The notes under the pieces were generated by a model that worked only from the letters and a program-made list of their open reading frames with translations, searched no databases and had not been told where the DNA came from. From Streptomyces sp. TRM70350 (lineage in GTDB: Bacteria; Actinomycetota; Actinomycetes; Streptomycetales; Streptomycetaceae): a DNA stretch of 64,000 bases. This document shows, in pieces, positions 55,356 through 64,000 of this stretch. The stretch lies in NCBI RefSeq assembly GCF_019219825.1, contig NZ_JAHUXH010000003.1, positions 186,001 to 250,000 of the forward strand, read 5' to 3'. Each line of letters starts with the position of its first letter. The stretch's first letter is position 1. Both the position numbers and the translations under genes were made by a program.

Positions 55356-56156
55356 TCACCCCAGCCATCCGGCCAGCCCACCCGTGCACCACACCTCGTC
55401 CCCCGCCGTGATCAGCAGCGCCTCCACGTCCGGCAGGGACTCCAGCCAGGCCAGCCCGTTGCGCGCGCCCATCGCGAAGGCGGCCGTCGCCCAGCAGTCC
55501 GCCCAGGTCAGGCGGGGGGCGACGACCGTCACCGCGAGCAGGTCCGTCACCGCGGACTTTCGGGTGCGCGGGTCGACGATGTGGGCGCCGCGCTCGGCCG
55601 TGCCGGACGTGGCCACGGCCAGTTCCTCGGCGCCGGCCGCGGAGACGACCGCCGCCAGCCCACCGGGCCGCAGCGGATCCGACACGCCGACCCGCCAGGG
55701 CCGCTGTGCGCCGGGCACGCCGAGCAGCTGCACGTCCCCGCCGCCGTTGACGCTGACCCCGCTCACCCCGGCAGCCGCCAGCCGCCGCGCCGCCCGCTCG
55801 ACGGCCCAGCCCTTCACGATCCCGGTCGGGTCCAGTCGGCCCTCGTACGTCGAGCTGAACCACCCCTCGCTGACCCGCTCCGCCTCGGCGGCCAGCTCCA
55901 GCACCTCGGCGACCTCGGGATCGCACTCCCCGACGGTCACCTCCCCACGGCCCAGCCGGGAGATCTGGCTGTCCTCGCGGTAGGTGCTGAACACCGCGTC
56001 GACCCGGTGCAGTCCGGCGACGGCCTCGTCGAGGGCCGCCCGCACGGCAGCGGGATCCCCGCCGCGGACGTCGAAGGAGAAGACGGTCCCCATCACCTCC
56101 TCCGCCCGGCGTTCCGCGGCGGGAGCCTGTGCGGATTCCACCACCGGCTCAGCCAC
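55356..56156 (-). CDS. apbE: FAD:protein FMN transferase ApbE
   Basis: A 266-residue ApbE, which attaches FMN covalently to Ser/Thr in target proteins outside the membrane. VMGTVFSFDVRGGD is the N-terminal motif, LDPTGIVKGWAVERAARRL and VSVNGGGDVQLLG bind FAD/Mg, and TSGTAERGAHIVDPRT is the conserved C-terminal block. The start GTG 56156 overlaps the FMN_bind gene by 8 nt, indicating coupling; the frame is open to 56198. There is no lipoprotein signal, which is unusual for ApbE and leaves its side of the membrane open. Third gene of the flavin operon. Confidence 0.9.
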   Translation of the reverse strand: MAEPVVESAQAPAAERRAEEVMGTVFSFDVRGGDPAAVRAALDEAVAGLHRVDAVFSTYREDSQISRLGRGEVTVGECDPEVAEVLELAAEAERVSEGWFSSTYEGRLDPTGIVKGWAVERAARRLAAAGVSGVSVNGGGDVQLLGVPGAQRPWRVGVSDPLRPGGLAAVVSAAGAEELAVATSGTAERGAHIVDPRTRKSAVTDLLAVTVVAPRLTWADCWATAAFAMGARNGLAWLESLPDVEALLITAGDEVWCTGGLAGWLG

Positions 56157-56916
56157 CGGCCTGGTCCAGGGCCGACTGCAGCGACTGCCGGTACCCACTG
56201 CTGGTGTACGTGGCCCCGGACACGGCGTCGATGTCGGCGCTGCCCGCCGCGACGGCGGCCTGGTTGAGCTGGGGTACGGCGTCGGCGGTGATCTGGCTGC
56301 TCTGGCCGCCGCTGGGCGCCTGCACCGCTTCCGCCTGGGTGATCTTGCCGCCGCTGACGGTGATCCGGACCTGGACGGGCCCGTACTGGGTCTGGGCGAC
56401 GGCCCCGGTGACCGTCCGCGCGGCCTGGGCGCTGCCCGAGCCGCCCTGGTCGGCGGAGCCGCTGCCGCTCGCCCGGGCCTGGTCGAGGGCCGACTGGAGG
56501 GACTCCCTGTAGCCGGTGCTGGTGTACGTCGCCCCCGACACCGCGTCGATCTCGGCGCTCTGCGCCGCGACGGCGGCCTGGTTGAGCTGGGGTACGGCGT
56601 CGGCGGTGATCTGGCTGCTCTGGCCGCCGCTGGGCGCCTGCACCGCCTCCGCCTGGGTGATCTTGCCGTTGCTCACGGTCAGCCGGACCTGCACCGGACC
56701 GTACTGGGTCTCGGCCACGGCGCCGGTCACCGTGGCGGTGCCCGCGGCCTGCGCTCCGCCCTGGGGCGCCGCAGCCCCCGCGGGGGGTGCCGCACCGCCC
56801 GCCGCCGCGGCGGAGCCGGGGTCGGTCGCCGGCTTCAGCGACAGCAGCAGCACGATGCCGGACACGGTGGCGGCGGTGGCGAGCACGGCACGCCGGATGG
56901 GGTGGCTCTTCTTCAT
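56149..56916 (-). CDS. Exported protein with two FMN_bind domains
   Basis: A 255-residue secreted or membrane-anchored protein: hydrophobic segment at about 8-26, Ala/Pro-rich linker, then two nearly identical FMN_bind domains (about 62-146 and 168-252). Each carries SGATYTS, the Thr that ApbE flavinylates. It would be a carrier with two covalently bound FMN groups moving electrons outside the membrane. Located between the ferric-reductase-like gene and apbE, which together make a complete unit. The two domains share an 84-nt block of identical DNA (56245-56328 and 56563-56646). Confidence 0.92.
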   Translation of the reverse strand: MKKSHPIRRAVLATAATVSGIVLLLSLKPATDPGSAAAAGGAAPPAGAAAPQGGAQAAGTATVTGAVAETQYGPVQVRLTVSNGKITQAEAVQAPSGGQSSQITADAVPQLNQAAVAAQSAEIDAVSGATYTSTGYRESLQSALDQARASGSGSADQGGSGSAQAARTVTGAVAQTQYGPVQVRITVSGGKITQAEAVQAPSGGQSSQITADAVPQLNQAAVAAGSADIDAVSGATYTSSGYRQSLQSALDQAGG

Positions 56917-56944
56917 GATGGCCGGTCTCCTGATGACCCGTCGC

Positions 56945-58327
56945 TCACATCTCGAACGACTCGTGATGGATACGGCGGGCGGGGACCCCCGCGCCGCGCA
57001 GTGCCTCGTACACGGACTGTGCGAAGCCGGGCGGCCCGCACAGGAAGACGTCGTGGTGGTCGATGTCCGGGATCTTCCGCTGCAGCGACTCCGCGGAGAT
57101 GTCGGGGCGCGCCCCGTCCGGGCTGTTGACCGCGTACATCAGCCGGGCGCCCCGCTCGTCGGCGATCTTCGCCAGCTCGTCCCACAGGGCCAGGTCCTGG
57201 GTGCTGTTGGCCCGGTACAGCAGGGTGATGTCACCGGCCGCGCCCGGCAGCGTCTCGAACAGCGCCCGCATCGGCGTGATCCCGACGCCGCCCGCGACCA
57301 GCAGCACCTTGCCGCGGCTGCGGCGCTGGGCGGTCAGCGCGCCGTACGGCCCCTCTGCCCACACCCGCGTGCCGGGCTCCAGCTCGCGCAGCCGGGCGCT
57401 GTGGTCGCCGATCGCCTTCACGGTGATCCGCAGCATGCCGGGGCGGGGCGCCGCCGACAGCGAGTACGGGTGGGAGCTGAACCGCATGCCCGGCGCCAGG
57501 AACCGCCACCGGAAGAACTGCCCGGCCTCCGCGCCCATCCGGTGCAGCTTCCGCCCGCTGATCAGCACGGAAACGATCCCCGGCGTCTCCTCGATGACCG
57601 CCTCGACCCGCATCCGGTGCCTGACGTTGAGCCTGATCGGAGTGATGACCCGGAACCACACCACCAGCGCGGTGACCGCCCCGTACAGCCCGTACCAGAA
57701 CGTCTTCGCGGCGGGTTCGACGGCGAAGTCGTTGCCGGTGCTGATCTGGTGCCAGAAGGTCAGATAGACCGCCGCGTACGTCATCAGATGGACGTGGTAC
57801 CAGGTGTCGTAGGGCATCCTGCGGCGGATCGGGCCGATCGAGACGAGGCCGATGAGCACCAGCAGGCCGGTACCGATGGCGGCCTTGCCCATGTCCGGCA
57901 GCTGGTTGACGGAGTCGATCGTCTGCTGGACGACGTCACCGAGGGTCTTACCGGCTTGCAGGGCGTAGCCCCACATGATGAGGAAGACGTGCGCGACGAT
58001 CAGGCAGAGGGTGTAGCGTCCGGTCATCGCGTGCCAGCGCGCCACCCGGTCGGAGCCCACCCGCCGCTCCAGCGCGGGCACCCGGGCCATCTGGAGCACC
58101 ACGAGCGCCATCAGGTATCCGGCGAGCAGCCCGGTGATCCGGCCGGCGTTGAGGATCTGCCCGGTGGTGTCGGCGACGGACGGGGTGTTCTGCCACCACA
58201 GCCACAGCACCGCGGCCGCACCGGCCCACACGGCGATCAGCAGCGGGACGGCGGGGGAGCGGCGCGGGCGGATGCGGCGCATGGTCTGGCGCCGGGCGGC
58301 GCGGCCGCCTGCGAGCGTGGTGGTCAC
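56945..58327 (-). CDS. Ferric-reductase-like membrane flavocytochrome/NAD(P)H reductase
   Basis: A 460-residue protein. Six or so membrane helices in the first ~220 residues form a ferric-reductase-like domain with histidine pairs (RWHAMTGRYTLCLIVAHVFL; TWYHVHLMTYAAVYLTFWHQ) fit for heme. A cytoplasmic ferredoxin-reductase module follows, with HPYSLSAAPRP (FAD), GGVGITPMRALFE and FLCGPPGFAQSVYEALR (NAD(P)H). It would carry electrons from NAD(P)H across the membrane to the flavinylated partner encoded 28 nt downstream. GTG start behind GGAGGAA. First gene of the operon. Confidence 0.9.
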   Translation of the reverse strand: MTTTLAGGRAARRQTMRRIRPRRSPAVPLLIAVWAGAAAVLWLWWQNTPSVADTTGQILNAGRITGLLAGYLMALVVLQMARVPALERRVGSDRVARWHAMTGRYTLCLIVAHVFLIMWGYALQAGKTLGDVVQQTIDSVNQLPDMGKAAIGTGLLVLIGLVSIGPIRRRMPYDTWYHVHLMTYAAVYLTFWHQISTGNDFAVEPAAKTFWYGLYGAVTALVVWFRVITPIRLNVRHRMRVEAVIEETPGIVSVLISGRKLHRMGAEAGQFFRWRFLAPGMRFSSHPYSLSAAPRPGMLRITVKAIGDHSARLRELEPGTRVWAEGPYGALTAQRRSRGKVLLVAGGVGITPMRALFETLPGAAGDITLLYRANSTQDLALWDELAKIADERGARLMYAVNSPDGARPDISAESLQRKIPDIDHHDVFLCGPPGFAQSVYEALRGAGVPARRIHHESFEM

Positions 58328-58406
58328 GGTTCCTCCGGGGACGGGGGCAACGGATCGTCGTGGTCCCTTGTCCCAGAGATACGCGCGGTGGCGGCCGTGT
58401 GTTCAG

Positions 58407-59108
58407 TCAGTACCGGGTGATCGCGGTGCGCCCGCTCTCCGTCCCCACCGCGATGTGCGGCCTGCCCCGCGCCTTCGCCCACAGCAGGATCCGCCGCATG
58501 GCGTCCTCCGGCACCGACACACAACCCGCCGTCGGCCCCTTCCCGCTGACGTGCAGAAAGATCCCGGCCCCGCGCCCGCGCACCGGCTGGTGGTAGTTGA
58601 AGCCGATGACCAGCGCATGGGCGTACAGCGGCCCGTACGACATCAGGTGCTCGGCTTCCTGCGCCCGGCAGTCGGCGGGGCGGGGCTCGGTCCAGCGGTT
58701 GTAGGAGCGGGAGTCGTCGTCCTGGCACCACCAGGAGTCCTCGCGCACCAGCCGGTACTTGTACGTCGTCCCGCTCGGCGCCGCCTTGATGCCGAAGGCG
58801 TACGGCAGGGTGAACAGCCCCGTCGGTGTGGTGTCCGTGCCCTGCCTGCGCGCCGCCCCCTCGACGAGCCCGTTCGCCCCGAACCGGGCCGGTGCCTCAC
58901 CGGCGCTGACCCAGCGTCCGTCCCGCCGGTCCCACCAGGTCACCGTCCCCGTCGTCGAGCCCGCCTTCGGCGCCACGGCGGTGATCAGCTGACTGCCGGG
59001 GCCGGTGTCGGCCATGCGGTCGGGCAGCGTGGTCCCCTCGGCGGGGGCGGCGCCGAGGAGGCAGGCGCAGACGAGGACGGACACGGCGGCGGCGAGTGCG
59101 GGGCGCAT
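58407..59108 (-). CDS. L,D-transpeptidase catalytic domain (YkuD-like) secreted protein
   Basis: A 233-residue exported protein. Signal peptide about 1-24. The catalytic motif HVSGKGPTAGCVSVPE has His186 and Cys196 in the YkuD arrangement. Such enzymes make or break 3-3 cross-links in peptidoglycan. The N-terminal half (QLITAVAPKAGSTTGTVTWW) and the middle Trp-rich loop are typical of a Streptomyces subgroup. It is encoded upstream of the flavin operon on the same strand with a gap of 79 nt, but no functional link is evident. Confidence 0.88.
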   Translation of the reverse strand: MRPALAAAVSVLVCACLLGAAPAEGTTLPDRMADTGPGSQLITAVAPKAGSTTGTVTWWDRRDGRWVSAGEAPARFGANGLVEGAARRQGTDTTPTGLFTLPYAFGIKAAPSGTTYKYRLVREDSWWCQDDDSRSYNRWTEPRPADCRAQEAEHLMSYGPLYAHALVIGFNYHQPVRGRGAGIFLHVSGKGPTAGCVSVPEDAMRRILLWAKARGRPHIAVGTESGRTAITRY

Positions 59109-59175
59109 GCCCCGACGCTAACGGGGGCTTCGCGCACCGGCAGTTCGGATGGTCCGTTCGGGCTTTGGGGTTCCG

Positions 59176-59757
59176 TCAGATCTCCTGGAGCGGCAGCGGC
59201 ACCCCGGGCAGCCCGTCCAGGCTCGTGGCGATGTGCTCCTTGCCCGCGAAGTACGCGCTCAGCGACGCGGTGTCCTCGCGCGCGAAGCGCCGGGCGTGCA
59301 GCTCGCGATCACCGTCGTACGTCATCAGCGGCACCGCGAAACCGCAGCTGTCCCGGACGAGTTCGGCCGTCACGACGATGATCGCGCGCAGCCCGTGCGG
59401 GCTCGGGTCGATGTCCGGGAAGCGGGCGAGCAGCTCACCGAAGCGCGGGTCGTCACGGAACACCGGCTCGCCGCGCCCGTGCACCCGGACGATGTTCGGC
59501 GGGCCCTGGAACGCGCACCACATGAGGGTGATCCGCCCGTTCTCCCGCAGATGCGCGACCGTCTCGGCGTTGGAACCGGCGAAGTCCAGGTAGGCGACGG
59601 TCTGTTCGTCGAGCACCACGAACGAGCCCTTGAGGCCCTTGGGGGAGAGGTTGACCGTGCCGTCGCCGGAGAGCGGGGCGGTCGCGGTGAAGAAGAGAGG
59701 CTGCTCCTCGATGAACGAACGGAGTCTGCCGTCTATGCGTTCATACGTTTTTCCCAT
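59176..59757 (-). CDS. Pyridoxamine 5'-phosphate oxidase-like flavoprotein
   Basis: A 193-residue protein of the PNPOx-like split-barrel family: PLFFTATAPLSGDGTVNLSP, VAYLDFAGSNAETVAHLREN, RITLMWCAFQGPPNIVRVHG. Members bind FMN or F420; this subgroup is mostly uncharacterised, so a pyridoxal function should not be assumed. The last ~60 residues are variable. It is encoded alone, 67 nt before the transpeptidase gene on the same strand. Confidence 0.88.
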   Translation of the reverse strand: MGKTYERIDGRLRSFIEEQPLFFTATAPLSGDGTVNLSPKGLKGSFVVLDEQTVAYLDFAGSNAETVAHLRENGRITLMWCAFQGPPNIVRVHGRGEPVFRDDPRFGELLARFPDIDPSPHGLRAIIVVTAELVRDSCGFAVPLMTYDGDRELHARRFAREDTASLSAYFAGKEHIATSLDGLPGVPLPLQEI

Positions 59758-59870
59758 GGCAAGTGATTATCCGCGAAATTAGTTCGCCTGCCTAAGGGAT
59801 ATCCGTACGGATCCTTCACCGTGGCCGCCCCGGCCGGCGCTCCAACGGGGCGGCCACAGTGCCTGTCACG

Positions 59871-60698
59871 TCACCGGGTGAGCGTGCAGGCGGCCAGAGA
59901 GCCGAGTCCCTGGGGCTTGGCGGCCGTACGGCCGATGGAGATGGCGATCCGGTCGATCGTCGCCGAGCGCTTGGAGGCGAGCGGGCCGAGGATGGCGTTC
60001 TGGACGAAGTTGGGTCCGCCCTGCCCGACGGTTTCCCGCAGGCGCTTGTTGGCCTCGGCGATCTGGGTGTCGAGGAGGGCGAGGTTGCGGTTGACCTCGG
60101 CCTGCGCGGAGGCGGGGACCGCCGGGAGGCTGGGCGCCACGGCCGGGCAGGAGATGGTGCCCGCGCCGGTGTTGCCGCTGCCGGTGTTGCCGCCGGTCGC
60201 CTGGCTTGCGGCCGGGGTGGGCGGGGCCGCGTTGCCGCCGGTGTTGTTCGTCGCGCCGCCCGCGCCGAGCGTGCAGGGGGCGAGCGAGTCCAGGCCCTGC
60301 GGCCGGGCGGCGGTGCGGCCGATCGCGGTGGCGATGCGGTTGATGGTGGCGACCCGCTTGTCCTTCAGCGGGCCGAGGATGGCGTTCTGGACGAAGTTGG
60401 GTCCGCCCTGCCCGACGGTTTCCCGCAGGCGCTTGTTGGCCTCGGCGATCTGGGTGTCGAGGAGGGCGAGGTTGCGGTTGACCTCGGCCTGCGCGGAGGC
60501 GGGGACCGCCGGGAGGCTGGGCGCCACCGCCGGGCAGCTGATGGTGCCGGGCGAGGCCTTGGTCGTGGCCTGTGCCTTCTGGGACGTCTCCCCCGCGAGG
60601 GCGGAACCGGCGATCACCGCGCCGGACAGCGCCACCGCGGCCGCGCCGCCGATGAACGCGACGCGGCGCTTGCTGTACTTCGGAAGAGCCCTGGACAT
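59871..60698 (-). CDS. Secreted protein with two near-identical ~85-residue domains, unknown function
   Basis: A 275-residue exported protein with a signal peptide (about 10-36, cleavage near ALA). Two copies of one domain follow, about 51-144 and 180-273, each opening [20 protein letters not shown] and closing with a cysteine (APCTLG, AACTLT), so a disulfide per domain is likely. The linker is Asn/Thr/Gly-rich. Offset between copies is 387 bp (129 codons), with 161 nt of perfect DNA identity (59980-60140 and 60367-60527). No family is recognised. The basic, helical domains might bind the cell wall or a polymer; this is a guess. Confidence 0.85.
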   Translation of the reverse strand: MSRALPKYSKRRVAFIGGAAAVALSGAVIAGSALAGETSQKAQATTKASPGTISCPAVAPSLPAVPASAQAEVNRNLALLDTQIAEANKRLRETVGQGGPNFVQNAILGPLKDKRVATINRIATAIGRTAARPQGLDSLAPCTLGAGGATNNTGGNAAPPTPAASQATGGNTGSGNTGAGTISCPAVAPSLPAVPASAQAEVNRNLALLDTQIAEANKRLRETVGQGGPNFVQNAILGPLASKRSATIDRIAISIGRTAAKPQGLGSLAACTLTR

Positions 60699-60811
60699 GC
60701 GGATGCCTCACTCGGGTCGGGGTGTCTGGTGTGTCTCGTTCACAAACGCGGCGCCTGCGTTCAGCGAGAGGTACGGGAAAGCGGTTTCCCGCGTTCAATG
60801 CTCCCCGAGAT

Positions 60812-60845
60812 TGACGAACCATGCAGACTTCTGCATACTCATGCA
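60812..60845 (+). promoter_or_regulatory. Pair of ARG boxes upstream of argG
   Basis: TGACG-AACC-ATGCA (60812-60825) and TGCAT-ACTC-ATGCA (60832-60845), centres 20 bp apart, exactly as at argC. An overlapping palindrome ATGCAGA-N2-TCTGCAT (60821-60836) lies between them. Confidence 0.8.
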
Positions 60846-60875
60846 TGTCAGCGAATGCAGTGTGAGGAGAAACCC

Positions 60876-62069
<1,194 letters not shown>

Positions 62070-62103
62070 GCCCGACGGCACCTCGCACGCACCAGCCTGA
62101 CAG

Positions 62104-62135
62104 CCGCCTCCTCGGCCCCCGGGCCGGGGAGGCGG
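62104..62135 (+). terminator. Long hairpin between argG and argH
   Basis: CCGCCTCC (62104-62111) pairs with GGAGGCGG (62128-62135); a T-G wobble and the inner pair CGGCCC/GGGCCG extend it to a 15-bp stem with a 2-nt loop. No T-run follows. It could terminate partially or set the argG/argH mRNA ratio. Confidence 0.6.
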
Positions 62136-62155
62136 TCGCACATCGACAGCCTTGA

Positions 62156-63670
<1,515 letters not shown>

Positions 63671-63749
63671 GGCGCCGCCCCTTCACCGAAGGTCATCACG
63701 GGTTACGTTGGTCGCAAGCCGTACCGGAGCCGACCCGACGGAGCCCGCG

Positions 63750-64000
63750 ATGCCCTTCGCCCGCCTGGCCTCAGTAACGACCGCCACCTGCCACCTCGGC
63801 CTCGGCCTCGCCGCAGTCGGCCGCCCCGGCTACATCAACCTGGGCCGAGACCAGGACCTCGGAGAGGACCGCAGCGTCGAGACGCTGCGCACCCGCACCC
63901 ACGAGCTCCTGGACGCCGCCTACGCCCAGGGCGTGCGCTACTTCGACGTCGCCCGCTCCTACGGCCGCTCCGAGGAGTTCCTCGCCGACTGGCTGAACGC
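63750..64000 (+). CDS. Aldo/keto reductase (N-terminal part, cut by window end)
   Basis: 83 readable residues starting MPFARLASVTTATCHLGLGL. RTRTHELLDAAYAQGVRYFD followed by VARSYGRSEEFLADWL matches the aldo/keto reductase family, with Asp and Tyr of the catalytic tetrad in FDVARSYG. It reduces carbonyls with NAD(P)H. The remainder lies beyond the window, so substrate type cannot be judged. Confidence 0.85.
   Translation, partial: MPFARLASVTTATCHLGLGLAAVGRPGYINLGRDQDLGEDRSVETLRTRTHELLDAAYAQGVRYFDVARSYGRSEEFLADWLN

Overview
This window reads as a conserved part of a Streptomyces chromosome. It has very high GC with strong third-position bias, an intact conservon operon, genes with GTG, TTG and one AUC start, three genes carrying the rare leucine codon TTA, and a gene order that matches, from memory, the core of species such as S. 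coelicolor. I saw no tRNA, rRNA, CRISPR array, insertion sequence, integrase or phage gene.

Layout. 1-5.2 kb: end of an unidentified gene, then a five-gene conservon (cvnABCDE: sensor-kinase-like membrane protein, roadblock protein, DUF742 protein, small GTPase, cytochrome P450 of the CYP157 type). 5.2-8.1 kb: RNA pseudouridine synthase, an iron-box-controlled siderophore-interacting flavoprotein and a 5'-3' exonuclease, all leftward. 8.3-13 kb: a glycine betaine type ABC transporter (ATPase plus fused permease/binding protein) and an XRE-cupin regulator coupled to a BtuF-like metal receptor. 13-15.1 kb: a ten-TM (TDT) transporter divergent from a LysR regulator. 15.2-20.4 kb: a gamma-glutamylation catabolic island (C26 hydrolase, FadR-type regulator, GlnA4-like ligase, aldehyde dehydrogenase, short-chain dehydrogenase). 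20.4-28.1 kb: DUF2510 protein, amino acid deaminase/aldolase-type PLP enzyme, a membrane protein coupled to a mycosin-like protease, a beta-lactamase-fold serine hydrolase whose 3' end is an 84-bp tandem repeat, SseB and DUF1844 proteins. 28.1-36 kb: infC-rpmI-rplT with a leader attenuator, an rRNA/tRNA methyltransferase, a PAS histidine kinase and pheST. 36-48.5 kb: PP2C phosphatase, NsdA-like TPR regulator, Nudix, 3-hydroxyacyl-CoA dehydrogenase, secreted GHL10 hydrolase, DUF1918, a DMT exporter/MocR pair sharing a CATG start, GNAT, a catalytically degenerate histidine-phosphatase-fold protein, DUF6314 and a secreted arabinofuranosidase. 48.6-53.5 kb: argCJBDR behind paired ARG boxes. 53.5-60.7 kb: MerR plus methyltransferase, a 98-bp tandem repeat array, a flavinylation module (ApbE, double FMN_bind protein, ferric-reductase-like membrane protein), an L,D-transpeptidase, a PNPOx-like protein and a duplicated secreted protein. 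60.8-63.7 kb: argG-argH behind ARG boxes. The window ends inside an aldo/keto reductase.

How genes work together. ArgR, encoded in the first arg cluster, probably controls both arg clusters through box pairs of identical geometry (20 bp centre to centre). The ligase, dehydrogenases and hydrolase of the 15-20 kb island form a complete glutamylate, oxidise, deglutamylate route for an amine such as ethanolamine. The ApbE operon supplies the membrane reductase, the flavin carrier and the enzyme that attaches FMN, so it looks like a self-contained extracytoplasmic electron-transfer unit. Tandem or internal duplication is a recurring theme between 25 and 61 kb, and a dispersed ~35-bp intergenic repeat occurs six times, twice being translated as a C-terminal tail (ArgH and the PP2C phosphatase).
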